Source: Apostichopus japonicus
Taxonomy: Eukaryota; Echinodermata; Holothuroidea; Aspidochirotida; Stichopodidae
Assembly: GCF_037975245.1 (NCBI RefSeq)
Contig: NC_092562.1
Coordinates: forward strand, 25,925,054 to 25,989,053
DNA: 64,000 bases
Reading direction: 5' to 3'
In this document: piece after piece, positions 15,101 through 29,900 of the stretch
Numbering within the stretch: the stretch's first letter is position 1
How the letters are laid out: every line of letters starts with the position of its first letter
The notes under the pieces: generated by a model
What the model was told of the DNA's origin: nothing
Databases searched by the model: none
Seen by the model: the letters and a program-made list of their open reading frames with translations, nothing else
Program-made: the position numbers and the translations under genes

Positions 15101-18100
15101 AATCTTGCACAGAGAGTGAACTTCTCTTCGAAACCTGCCCGGACAATTCCATTTGCCTGACAAGGAACGTGACGGCTACCTATTTAATTGGTAAGTTAGA
15201 CTAAATGTACACTGTGACTTATTTTTGAGTCTCTCATGTTCCAACCAATTCCTAGCCATTTCAACCTCATGCCTGTACATGAGAATCTAACTAAAACTGT
15301 ATAACGCATCAAATGCACTGATAGGACTATCGTATCGCACTTTAGTATGTTCCTTATTTTTATTAGAATGCTTGCTTTTAGAATTTCCTTTTTTTCATCA
15401 TGATGACACACCTGATGTAATTTAAGATCAATAGCAAAGCAGCTAACCGATAATATCGATTTTTCTATCCTTGATTTAGCTCAGACTAAACTTTCTATGT
15501 ATATTTTATCTACAAAAGTTTAAACCACAGTGAAATTTCTATAAATTAAGTCACTGCATTCACCAATAAACAGTTCTACACAGATATTTCTTCAAGTAGT
15601 TTTGATCTTCGGGAACCAATGCTAGATGGAATGATAAAGAGTCCTTTTGGTGCAAATTTAATTTTTGTCTCACAAAGGTCCTGTAGTGTCAACGCAGGAT
15701 GATTTGTTTCGAGGATGCTTCCCCAGTGACTTGACAGCTGTTAAGGATGGATGCGTGAATGGATCTACTTTCTTCGACACTGCGGGTTCATTACCCGCAG
15801 GGGTGACAGTAACCGATGTGGAGGGACGAGTTTGTTTCTGTGATACAGACTTGTGCAATAGTGAAGAGGTGTCTAAAGAATTTCCAGGTAAGTCTTTCCA
15901 TTGTTCTGTATTGGTATAAAAAAAAATATTTACGAAACTGTGCTGTAAAAAAAGATAAACATGTCATAGTCTATTTTCTGCATGATCAACTTTTGATGTG
16001 CTGCGTCTGTTTTTACCCTCTATGGGGAAGGTTGTTTAATGTTTAAGGAATAGTTGAGACCATTTTCTTGTAGATTGTACAATGTTTGGCATAGTTTCTA
16101 TGATAATTGAAAGGATAATGTTACCTGTAATCAGTTTTCATTTGTGAGGTATAATTGCAACTTCAGGTTGTTTAACATCAAGGTAAATAAATCTGAATAT
16201 TACATCAAATATGCACATGGACACAGTTTAGGTTTGAGGAATAAATTGTAGATGAAACAATGAACAAAAGCTTCTGAAACATAAATTAGTGTCATCAGTG
16301 ATTAACTTTTACAGCTTCAAAAGTGGAATCAGTCATTACTATTCTATATGTTATGAAAGTTTACACATGTCATTTTATTTCTCTCTCCAGCTACAACACA
16401 AGGTCCAGTTACGTCTACAACGGCATCGCCTCCCACACCTGAAACTATATCACCTGATGGTGCTACAGATTCTCAATCAAATATGTCACCAACAGTTAGT
16501 AGAGCAACACCTGTCTCAGCTGTATCTACTGATACACCAGCCAGTCCAGTTACTGATGGTACAGCAGGATCTACAGTTAGTGGAGCAACATCTTTCTCAG
16601 CTGTATCTACTGATACACCAGCCAGTCCAGTTACTGATGGTAGAGCAGGATCTACAGTTAGTGGTTCAATACCTGTCTCAGCTGTATCTACTGATACACC
16701 AGCCAGTCCAGTTACTGATGGTACAGCAGGATCTACAGTTAGTGGAGCAACACCTGTGTCAGCTGTATCTACTGATACACCAGCCAGTCCAGTTACTGAT
16801 GGTACAGCAGGATCTACAGTTAGTGGAGCAACACCTGTATCAGCTGTGTCTACTGATACACCAGCCAGTCCAGTTACTGATGGTACAGCAGGATCTACAG
16901 TTAGTGGAGCAACACCTGTCTCAGCTGTATCTACTGATACACCAGCCAGTCCAGTTACTGATGGTACAGCAGGATCTACAGTTAGTGGAGCAACATCTGT
17001 CTCAGCTGTATCTACTGATACACCAGCCAGTCCAGTTACTGATGGTACAGCAGGATCTACAGTTAGTGGTTCAACACCTGTCTCAGCTGTGTCTACTGAT
17101 ACACCAGCCAGTCCAGTTACTGATGGTACAGCAGGATCTACAGTTAGTGGAGCAACACCTGTCTCAGCTGTATCTACTGATACACCAGCTAGTCTAGTTA
17201 CTGATGGTACAGCAGGATCTACAGTTAGCGGAGCAACACCTGTCTCAGCTGTGTCTACTGATACACCAGCCAGTCCAGTTACTGATGGTACAGCAGGATC
17301 TACAGTTAGTGGAGCAACACCTGTCTCAGCTGTATCTACTGATACACCAGCCAGTCCAGTTACTGATGGTACAGTTGGATCTACAGTAAGTGGTGCAACC
17401 GGAAGGATGAGTTCTACATTGATGGCAGAGACATCTACACAAGTTCAAGGTACTTCTTGCAATTATTGCTTAAACTTTATTTGTTTCCTAGGAACTGCTT
17501 ATTGAAATGTTTAGATATACTAAATGTTTTTTTTATATTTATTTTTATTAATTGTGATATTAGAGGTGTTTTTAACCAACACAGGACAGGAAATTATCAA
17601 GAATGTTTTACAAAGCAAGAAAATGAATGGATGTAACTGAAATTAAACTGTGCTTGCCAGAAGGAGTTATTTCCTGCACCCACTGAGCTATCCCATCTTT
17701 AGTCATTAGTAATCACACTACCCCTCACAGGTTTCATTATTTATGAAGTTTATATAACATAGAACTTTCTAATAGAAAAGCATCTACAGAACAGTATAGA
17801 CTGTACATCTTGAAGATTACTTGCTGGTATTTTTTTCCACCATCAGATTTGCGTTGCTACATATGTTCTGATCAGGAATCTTGCACAGAGAGTGAACTTC
17901 TCTTCGAAACCTGCCCGGACAATTCCATTTGCCTGACAAGGAACGTGACGGCTACCTATTTAATTGGTAAGTTAGACTAAATGTACACTGTGACTTATTT
18001 TTGAGTCTCTCATGTTCCAACCAATTCCTAGCCATTTCAACCTCATGCCTGTACATGAGAATCTAACTAAAACTGTATAACGCATCAAATGCACTGATAG

Positions 18101-21100
18101 GACTATCGTATCGCACTTTAGTATGTTCCTTATTTTTATTAGAATGCTTGCTTTTAGAATTTCCTTTTTTTCATCATGATGACACACCTGATGTAATTTA
18201 AGATCAATAGCAAAGCAGCTAACCGATAATATCGATTTTTCTATCCTTGATTTAGCTCAGACTAAACTTTCTATGTATATTTTATCTACAAAAGTTTAAA
18301 CCACAGTGAAATTTCTATAAATTAAGTCACTGCATTCACCAATAAACAGTTCTACACAGATATTTCTTCAAGTAGTTTTGGTCTTCGGGAACCAATGCTA
18401 GATGGAATGATAAAGAGTCCTTTTGGTGCAAATTTAATTTTTGTCTCACAAAGGTCCTGTAGTGTCAACGCAGGATGATTTGTTTCGAGGATGCTTCCCC
18501 AGTGACTTGACAGCTGTTAAGGATGGATGCGTGAATGGATCTACTTTCTTTGACACTGCGGGTTCATTACCCGCAGGGGTGACAGTAACCGATGTGGAGG
18601 GACGAGTTTGTTTCTGTGATACAGACTTGTGCAATAGTGAAGAGGTGTCTAAAGAATTTCCAGGTAAGTCTTTCCATTGTTCTGTATTGGTATAAAAAAA
18701 AAATATTTACGAAACTGTGCTGTAAAAAAAGATAAACATGTCATAGTCTATTTTCTGCATGATCAACTTTTGATGTGCTGCGTCTGTTTTTACCCTCTAT
18801 GGGGAAGGTTGTTTAATGTTTAAGGAATAGTTGAGACCATTTTCTTGTAGATTGTACAATGTTTGGCATAGTTTCTATGATAATTGAAAGGATAATGTTA
18901 CCTGTAATCAGTTTTCATTTGTGAGGTAAAATTGCAACTTCAGGTTGTTTAACATCAAGGTAAATAAATCTGAATATTACATCAAATATGCACATGGACA
19001 CAGTTTAGGTTTGAGGAATAAATTGTAGATGAAACAATGAACAAAAGCTTCTGAAACATAAATTAGTGTCATCAGTGATTAACTTTTACAGCTTCAAAAG
19101 TGGAATCAGTCATTGCTATTCTATATGTTATGAAAGTTTACACATGTCATTTTATTTCTCTCTCCAGCTACAACACAAGGTCCAGTTACGTCTACAACGG
19201 CATCGCCTCCCACACCAGAAACTATATCACCTGATGGTGCTACAGATTCTCAATCAAATATGTCACCAACAGTTAGTAGAGCAACACCTGTCTCAGCTGT
19301 ATCTACTGATACACCAGCCAGTCCAGTTACTGATGGTACAGCAGGATCTACAGTTAGTGTAGCAACACCTGTCTCAGCTGTATCTACTGATACACCAGCC
19401 AGTCCAGTTACTGATGGTACAGCAGGATCTACAGTTAGTGGAGCAACACCTGTCTCAGCTGTATCTACTGATACACCAGCCAGTCCAGTTACTGATGGAA
19501 CAGCAGGATCTACAGTTAGTGGAGCAACACCTGTCTCAGCTGTATCTACTGATACACCAGCCAGTCCAGTTACTGATGGTACAGCAGGATCTACAGTTAG
19601 TGGAGCAACACCTGTCTCAGCTGTATCTACTGATACACCAGCCAGTCCAGTTACTGATGGTACAGCAGGATCTACAGTTAGTGGAGCAACACCTGTCTCA
19701 GCTGTATCTACTGATACACCAGCCAGTCCAGTTACTGATGGTACAGCAGGATCTACAGTTAGTGGAGCAACACCTGTCTCAGCTGTATCTACTGATACAC
19801 CAGCCAGTCCAGTTACTGATGGTACAGCAGGATCTACAGTTAGTGGAGCAACACCTGTCTCAGCTGTATCTACTGATACACCAGCCAGTCCAGTTACTGA
19901 TGGTACAGCAGGATCTACAGTTAGTGGAGCAACACCTGTCTCAGCTGTGTCTACTGATGCACCAGCCAGTCCAGTTACTGATGGTACAGCAGGATCTACA
20001 GTTAGTGGAGCAACACCTGTCTCAGCTGTGTCTACTGATGCACCAGCCAGTCCAGTAACTGATGGTACAGCAGGATCTACAGTTAGTGGAGCAACACCTG
20101 TCTCAGCTGTGTCTACTGATCCACCAGCCAGTCCAGTTACTGATGGTACAGCAGGATCTACAGTTAGTGGAGTAACACCTGTCTCAGCTGTGTCTACTGA
20201 TACACCAGCCAGTCCAGTTACTGATGGTACAGCAGGATCTACAGTTAGTGGAGTAACACCTGTCTCAGCTGTGTCTACTGATACATCAGCCAGTCCAGTT
20301 ACTGATGGTACAGCAGGATCTACAGTTAGTGGAGTAACACCTGTCTCAGCTGTGTCTACTGATACATCAGCCAGTCCAGTTACTGATGGTACAGCAGGAT
20401 CTACAGTTAGTGGAGTAACACCTGTCTCAGCTGTATCTACTGATACACCAGCCAGTCCAGTTACTGATGGTACAGCAGGATCTACAGTTAGTGGAGCAAC
20501 ACCTGTCTCAGCTGTATCTACTGATACACCAGCCAGTCCAGTTACTGATGGTACAGCAGGATCTACAGTTAGTGGAGCAACACCTGTCTCAGCTGTGTCT
20601 ACTGATACACCAGCCAGTCCAGTTACTGATGGAACAGCAGGATCTACAGTTAGTGGAGCAACACCTGTCTCAGCTGTTTCTACTGATACACCTGCCAGTC
20701 CAGTTACTGATGGAACAGTAGGATCTACAGTAAGTGGTTCAACACCTGTTTCAGCCATGTCTACTGATACACCAGCCAGTCCAGTAACTGATGGTACAGC
20801 GGGATCTTCAGTTAGTGGAGCAACACCTGTCTCAGCTGTATCTACTGATACACCTGCCAGTCCAGTTACTGATGGTACAGTAGGAACTACAGTAAGTGGT
20901 TCAACACCTGTCTCAGCTGTGTCTACTGATACACCAGCCAGTCCAGTTACTGATGGTACAGCAGGATCTTCAGTTAGTGGTTCAACACCTGTCTCAGCTG
21001 TATCTACTGCACCAGCCAGTCCAGTTACTGATGGAACAGCAGGATCTACAGCTAGTGGAGCAACACCTGTCTCAACTGTATCTACTGATACACCAGCCAG

Positions 21101-23961
21101 TCCAGTTACTGATGGTACAGAAGGATCTACAGTTAGTGGTTCAACACCTGTCTCAGCTGTGTCTACTGATACAACAGCCAATCCAGTTACTGATGGTACT
21201 ACTACTTCAGGTATTTGAATTTTAATCCTTCATCTCTTTTTTTGTAATAACAAATTTAGTAATAGTATATTAAGATTTAAAACATATTGTTTGGGCTTTT
21301 ATTACAAGAAACCATTTTTGATGTCAATAGTTTCTATAAGTTATTGTTAATTATCCTTCTGTTATTGTATATGTTAATATTTATGCTGTTTTTTTGTTAA
21401 CCAAACTGCCTGTAAGATCTTCGATATTGTTCGGCAATAGAACACTTGCCGGTAACACTAGAAACATTTGTCTTATTTCTTAATCACCTTTATTACAGCC
21501 TATCGTTGCTACACTTGCCTGGGAGAGGAACAGTGTTCTGGCGATAATGTCCCTTTCCAGATTTGTAATGCAAACGAAATTTGCATCACAAGAAATATTA
21601 CAGCAACCTTTGGCTTGGGTATGTTTTTATGCAATTCTTGCCTGTATTACTAACAGTGATTTCACTAACATTTACCCACAGAATATCATGTTTATTAATG
21701 CTTATGATAGTGAACCATTACACCCTAGCAGAACAGCGAAATTGTGGGATAGGTGATGCTCATCAGCCAGCCACTAAACTTTGTCCTCGCAGCTATAGAA
21801 TTGCTTAAGACAACATTGATTACTTTGAGCTAACAGTAACAGCAAAACAGACATTTTATGGTCTCATTCAAGCACATTAACCATTTCAAAGCAAAATCAT
21901 GAATGGACAAGCTAATTGGAAAGTCATGAATTCTGAAAGAGGTAGAAAAATGATCAATAATAAGCCAAATTTCTGTTGCAATGTCTTCCCAGCAGATCTT
22001 GATGCATTTGTTAAACCTTTGTAAGGATCAAGCCTTCTAAATCTGATACTGATAACGCCCAACTAGCTCTGAGGCAGCTAATATTTACACTCTTTTCAAA
22101 AATGGTATTCAAAGAAAATTGAGGTCATTCCCTTCTTGTGGTTCTACACTATTATGCACTACTACATGTCCGCTGATAGCTCACACTGTCGATGTGTGAT
22201 TACTTGGTTGTCAGATTCTCCTGTTCTTCATCAGTCCAGAATAATGAAATTGTCGATGCTTGCTTTTTCACATTCGAAAGGTTCCTTCACTGTCTCGAGC
22301 GACGATGTCTTTCGGGGATGCTTCAACAAGAATCTTGTATCTCCAGAGACGGTTTGTTTGGCTGGTCGTGATTACTTTGACCTTGCATCGTCCATTCCCA
22401 CCAGTTTGGAGTTACTGGAGGTAGAGGGCACTGTTTGCTTTTGTCGGACAGACCTCTGCAATAGCGAGATCCTCCTTCAAGAGAAAGAAGGTGAGATCAG
22501 CTGAAGTGTGCTGTTGCAGGCAAAGTCATTCTAATGATAATCAATTCATTGCTTGCATTTCGTGCAAAGTCACATGATGAAATAAGAAATGAATCCTGCT
22601 TTTGGAAGGCACTTACCAAACCAGAGGAAAAAGGGGGCACATGGATTCATTTATGACACATATAAGCTTGTTAATTGCTCTTTCTTTCTTCAAACATTTT
22701 GCTCATTTTTTTGTATGTTAACGTAGACATTACATTCAAGATGAGAAAAGCTAGAAAATCACCCATTTATATTGTTTGAAGCCATCAAATTTAAATGTTT
22801 ACAGTAGTTACAGTGTCAAAATATAGCTGTACATTTCAGGGCACAGCTGTTCATGCCAAACCCTTATTGTCCTATTTGGACAAATTTCTAAGTATCAGGA
22901 CATTAGGACACATCCATTTCATGACAACACAGATACAACTGTCCATGTTCAGAAATGATTGTCCGAATTGGGACTTAGTATTCCCCATTCCCCGACCACC
23001 CCCCCCCCCTCAGCGGACACTTGATTAACGAGTTACAGTCATCACAGGTCATTTTGTGAAGTGATGTTTGCCCTGTCCAGAAAATGTATTCAAATGGTTG
23101 GACATATGATTATATAATCAACTATGGAACATAATTGATGTCAGTGGCAAGTGGTCGTGGGAAAGAGTGAACAAGGTTCTTACGAAAGGAGGAAACATTC
23201 ATAATATTAATACGGACCACAATAAGAGACTGTACGCTGCGTGTGGTATTAGTATGAGTGTAATACTGATGTGGGGATAAGCAAATGTTATTTTTTTGTT
23301 AAACTCAACTACTGCTAATTAGAAAAGTTTTGTTTTTATCCTTCTTTAATTAAAACTGAAATTTCAGTCACAACTCCTGTTCCAACTACGACTACTTTGA
23401 GGACAACGACTCCTCAGACCACAACGGTGGTCACTACAGCTGCAACAACAACAGTGGCCTCGACTACTGTCACTACAAGACCACCCACTACTCAAGGTAA
23501 GGGATTTACATCAAATTTGTAATTGAATGTATGGGGATCAATTTTGTAATTGTTTGTATGGGGATCAATTTAGTACTTGTATGTATGGGATCAGTTTTGG
23601 AATGGTATGTATGGGATCAATTATAAACTGGTACATGTGGGGATCAAGTTTGCAATTGTGTGTGTGTGGATCAATTTTTTTATTGTATGAATGGGGATCA
23701 ATTTTGTAATTGTATGTATGGGGTCAATTTTGAACTGGTAAATGTGGGGATCAAGGTTGTAATTTTGTGTATGCGAATCAATTTTGTTATTGTTTGTACA
23801 AGGCTCAATTTTTCTGTTTGTATATCTGGGTATCAAGTTTGTAATTGTATATATGGCAATCAATTTTGAACTGGTACATGTGGGATGAAGTTTGTAATTG
23901 TGTGTATGGGGATCAATTTATAAGTTTATGTAGGAGAAACTAGCTAGTGATGGTTAATATG

Positions 23962-23992
<31 letters not shown>

Positions 23993-26900
23993 TTATATAT
24001 ATGTATATATGGGGATACATTTTGTTAGGTATATTTGGGGATCAAGTTTGTTAGCGTATATATGGGGATCAAATTTGGAATTGTTTGTATGAGGATCAGT
24101 TGTGTAATGGTATGTATGGGGATCAGTTTTGTAATGGTATGTGTACGTATCAATCTTGTAATTGTACATATGGATAGTAATTTATCTGGTAGAACATAGT
24201 AGAAAATATTCTTGCATAATGCTATGTTATTGTACACAGTCAGGATGCTACAGATGCTATGTAATCAAAGCATTATGCTTTGTGACATGTCATACCATAA
24301 TTCTGTTCAATATGATTCTTGCTATCCAAAGCACATTTGTTGCTAATGGAAACCTGATCAAGCTTGTCACAAGTTGGACCAAGAAAAATTGGCCTGCCTC
24401 ATTACTTTTCTTGTGAACTCTCAAATCATCCAAACTTCTGAAGAGTTTTTATCATTTTGCCAAATTTTTACTAGAGTTATTAAAATTTGCCAGTTTTATT
24501 TAACTCAATGGATCTGTGTTTCATTTTGTTTTGTTTCAAAGCTTTTGGATGTTACAAATGTGTGGATGAATCAACTTGTGCTGAAGACAATGTGCCGTTG
24601 GAGATCTGCGATCAGGGTGAAATTTGTGCTACAGCAAACATCACTGGATTCTACCTTTTACGTGAGTATTTTAATAAATAATAAAAATAAATAATAAATG
24701 GTAATAATAATAGATTAGATTTATATAGCACTTAATACAGCATTTCAAAGTGCTTTAAAAAGTAGGAAAAAAAAAGAAACGGGGGATCAAACAGAAATGT
24801 TTAAAGTTGTCTCTTGAAAATAGAGAGGGAGGGAGAGTCACAAACGTGAATGGGAGTTTGTGCCAAAGAGAAGGCGCAGTGACAGAAAAGGCACGATCGC
24901 CATAACCAGTGCGGGTCTTTCATCTGATTCATCTTATGGTAAAGAAAAGAAACAGTTTACCTATTATTTCGAACTTGCAAAGAATAATGTCATTTAACAG
25001 ACCTTTATGATGAAGTGATCCATATCAGAATTGTTCCATAGCAATATGGCTTGATATTTTAATAATTCAGTTTGTAATATCGTTAAACTATATTTGAAAA
25101 GTGTTGGTCATGAAAATTGCTGTTTTGGCCATAAAAATTATACCAAACAACTTTATTTAGAAGAGACTGAACACTGACTGAGGATTAAATGGATTGAATT
25201 TTTTTGATGAAGTTTTTTCTTTGTTTTTGTTTTTTCCTACGACAGCATCAGGATTTCCAACTACAGGAGATGAAATTTTCCGCCAGTGCATCCCTAAAAT
25301 TGCTGGCCCCGATTTAACTAGCGGATGCATATCAGCTCAGCGTTACTATGACTACACTGAAAGTCCTCTTGTCGACCAATTGTTTGCTGTGGTTGGGCGG
25401 GTCTGTTTCTGCGATACACACTTGTGCAATGACATGGACATCCCTCAACAAGTTGCTGGTAAGTGGCTTTGTCTTGGAAGCCACCTGTTTATTGAAAGCA
25501 ATGTGTGCAGAGTATGGTAGCATATATGATACATTGGTGTTATTGTTATGTTATTGTTATTTATTATGTTATTATTGTTCTTGTTATGTTATTGTTGATG
25601 TTATTCTTTCTCCTGTCTATAGCGACAACGCCCCCATCTGTTGCCAGTACTGATGTAACAGTGTCTGCTGGATCATCAGTTCCAAGTAAGTAAAAAAATG
25701 GAGGATTCCCAGATAGGGTAGAAATTGTTTGCAAACTTAAGGTGCGTAAGAAGTTATAACGGTAGTCAGTCTATGATTCTGGAGTGCTGTATTAAATAAG
25801 GCCTAGCAAGTTGCCCTTTTTTATTTTTATAAATGGAGCAGTAGTGACATGTTTGCCTTGATGTAAAATATACTTTATGGTATTTTGCTACTGTTATTTT
25901 TTTCAAAAGATAAAATGTCTCTAAACCTTTCAAATAATGTTCTGCTAATTTTGATTGTAATTGTGGTAATAATACTTTTGGTGATCATCTTAATTGGATA
26001 AAATTACTCCATTTGCTTCTGCTTTCATTTGGGACAATAGATTTTTGTGGTTTCTGGTGCAATATCCACTTTTTTGTACTTTTCCCTTTACTCTCAACTA
26101 TACAATGCCAATCCCTGTAACAAGATTATTGAAAAAAAGTAAGGAAATTAGAGAGATTAAAGGTTAAATTTGTAAGATAGTTTTGTAATATACTCTGCTG
26201 ACATCCAAGTGAAGAAGAAAAGTGAATTTTACTCCTGAATCACATCCACTGAATATTCATGAATCATATATATGAATATTTATATATATCTAACATTTTC
26301 ACAGCCATAGATTGCTACGTCTGTACCACTGAAGAAGAATGTAAAATGGAGACTGTCCCATCTAAAATGTGCAAGCCAGATGAGATCTGCATTACAGTTA
26401 ACATCTCAGCGATTGTCAACGGTATGTTGAAATGAAGACAGAACTTGAATATTGCTTCTTGTCATTTAATAAAAGATAATCATTTCTAATGACGTTAGTA
26501 GAATAACAAATACAGTTTAATGGTATGTTTAAGATGGAGAGAAGTTGCAAACACTATCCTGCTTATACCCCTCTTTTACTCTGGTAAGAATGGGGGAGAG
26601 TACCACTTGCAAATATTCATCTGTAGAATTTATTTAAAAATATTGAATAATACAATTTAATACAATATAAAACAGATACAAAGTAATATACAATTAAATA
26701 CAATATAATATTGATACAAAAGAACATACAATTAAATACAATACAGTTGCAATATGATAAACTATAGTACATATACAAAGGAACATACAGTTACAAATAC
26801 AATGTTATTAAATATAATGCTGGTACAATAGAATATACAATTAAATACAATATAATATTGATGCAAAAGAACATACAATTAAATACAATACAGTTGCAAT

Positions 26901-29900
26901 ATGATAAACTATAGTACATATACAAAAGAACATACAGTTACAAATACAATGTTATTAAATATAATGCTGGTACAATAGAATATACAATGAAATACAATAT
27001 AATATTGATGCAAAAGAACATACAATTAAATACAATACAGTTGCAATATGATACACTTTAGTACATATACAAAAGAACATACAGTTACAAATACAATGTT
27101 ATTAAATATAATGCTGGTACAATAGAATATACAATTAAATACTATATAATATTGATACAAAAGAACATACTATTAAATACAATACAGATGCAATAAAATA
27201 CACTTTAGTACATATACAAAACAACATAAAGTTACATATACAATGTTATTCAATATAATGCTGGTACAATAGAATATACAATTAAATACAATATAATATA
27301 GATACAAAAGAACATACAATTAAATACAATACAGTTGCAATATGATACACTTTAGTACATATACAAATGATCATACAGTTACATATACAATGTTATTCAA
27401 TAAAATGCAGATGTTAATCGATAAATACAAAAGAGTGTCCAATTACATACAATATAAGACAGATACAAACTAAAGAACATAAAATTAAATATATCATTGA
27501 ATACAATATAAAACACAGGATACAATATATACAAACACAATATAAAAGGATATTCTGATTAGGTTAGGGGTTCTTATTTAACCCTCTAAGTTTTCTACTC
27601 CAATTACCGAGTAATGATATTTGATATTTGATGACATATTACAGAGGAATTATAACAAATCAAGATCCTCTAACCAATTCTTAGCACGGTGAACTGATTT
27701 TTGTGACATTTTTAGGTCATTCCATATTAACCTTTATCTTTGATTCCAAGAAAATATTCTTGAATGATGAGACATAGTTAAATATTTAAACATTAATAAT
27801 AAAAGTGCAATAATTACTCAACCTTACTCTTTGAAACAATTTTCAGGTGTGGCTACCTCCCAGATATCCAGAGATTGTGCTCCGGAGAGCTGGCAACCTG
27901 AGTCTGGAGAATGCATCAGCAGTCTACGGTATATTGAGCTTATCAGCCCGCCAGGGGTAGCCCTGCCTCCGACTACAGATCACAGAGGGAGAGCCTGCTT
28001 CTGCGAATTTGATCTTTGCAACGATCAAAACATCAGACAGGAACCATTTGGTAAGATACATTTCCTCAGACTGCTAATTCTTAATGATAATATCCTTGAA
28101 AATGGCAAATAGAACACACACAAAGTGTAACACGCACAAACACAGACACCAAGAAAAACTGCAATTAACCATGAATTTTCTTTTCTTTAGAAGAGAGATT
28201 CTTGTTCTAGAGTCTGGGTGAATGAAAGCTTTTGCCTGATGGTTTTTTTCATTTTTTCAGCTTTTATGATATATAATATTTTGAATTTTTTCTTTATAAT
28301 GTTTTTTCTTCTTTTTTATTTGAACGTTCAGAGGACTTTATCTTGGAGGTTGAGGGCACGTTCCCCGATTCCCTGATCATCCGATGGAGTTATTCGGAGG
28401 ATATACAAATTGACGGGTTCATCATCCAACTCAGACCAATGGGAGTAGATACCTGGTTCAACACTTCACTGATCGATCCGTCCCTCAGAGAGTTTAGATT
28501 GACCGACCTGGGCGTGGCTAACATCGAGCTGGTCAGATTGATAGCGGTAGATCGGGACAGGCACGCTGTCTCGCTGAGTTCTACACGACCAATCAGAGTC
28601 TTACAGTCAGGTGGGTTTGAGTAGTTTAAATTTTGCTTTATGTTATCTCACCTCTCAACGTCTTCAGTCTGATCATCAACTACAGCTGGAATCGGGATGG
28701 AAATTCCTCTTTCAGCAAAACGGGGAAAAAAGCTATGAATCCTCCTATATTGGATGGATTTTTATAGATGCTTATATTCATTTTTTAATAGCATGTAAAG
28801 GTGAGAATTCACTACAGCTATAAGCCTATAACACTACAGGTATACATGGTTTCACATAGCTCAGTATAATGCACTTATGTATTTCTAGTAATACATCATT
28901 GACTGTTGCAAATATTATTGTCATCAGGGGCATAATAAAGAATTGTAACTGCAAGTGCGATTAGTTTGGTTCACTTGTCATGAACCAAGTTGTGGTCAAA
29001 TGCTGATTTGTGTAGAAAAGAAAGGGCTGAAACGACGTTCAGTCGTACCTAGCTAAGTGACAGTTGCCCAGAACTGTCACACATACCAGACTTCTCCATT
29101 ACTGCTAATTGCATGACCCGACATACCACCGAGTTTATACTTGTTCAAATGCAAAACAAGTTTTTATTGAAAAATTTGGAAAGCTGTACTTAGGAATGGA
29201 TTATTAGAATGTTAAACAGTAAAAACTAATGAGTTGCATGGTTATGAGATTATGACAACATGGATAAAAAAAGGTTAAAATATCAACCCCCTCCCCCCCC
29301 CCCCCCAAAAAAAAGGTTCCAATACACACACAGTGCTGCGAATAGAAACTCCAGAATTATCATAATCATCCTGAAATGAAAGCATTGTTTATCAGCGTTA
29401 ATCTCAAACCAAACATTTTTTCCTTTTATTTCTTACACTTTCAAGTTACCCCCAATCTTAAACTCTTCTCCTTTCTCAACAACCCCTGCAGTGCGTAAGC
29501 TCAACAAAATATTTGATAGGACTTCTTAATGCTCTTCTCTTCCAGGTCAAAGGACAATTTCAGGTTCAACTTTTGTAAGTTCTCCACAGTTCTGGGTCGC
29601 TATCATCCTTGCAGTGGTGGCCTGTACAGTGATTATTGTCATAGCTATTACTCTGGCCGGAAGGAAGTACTGGAAAATGGACGCCCAAGTCGAAGGAGAC
29701 GATGATGAAGATCTGCTTCCTCTGAGTGGAAGAACGAGTCTAAGATCGAGTAGGGTAAGGAAATTTCAACAGAATTTGGGGGGGGGGTGGGGATGGTGGG
29801 GGAGGGTAGGAGGTTTCTTTTGATACTTTGACTTGGACAACAAATAAGACTGTTCCTAGTTACTGTTAATGCTACTGTTAATCTTTGTGTCATGGTTGTT

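Larger units (their letters stand above)
9598..21210 (+). repeat. Four tandem copies of a 2.7-2.8 kb three-exon module
   Basis: Exons LU-A, LU-B and mucin recur at 9598, 12294, 15071 and 17847 with near-identical introns. Steps are 2,696, 2,777 and 2,776 bp. The first difference equals one 81-bp repeat unit; the second is one base, probably the intronic poly-A run. Confidence 0.93.

Noticed and set aside
19250-21181. 643-codon antisense open frame over the exon 21 mucin array (also 4551-5927 and 1773-2669)
   Set aside because: It is the antisense of a stop-free tandem repeat; splice signals, LU context and phase all support the plus strand.
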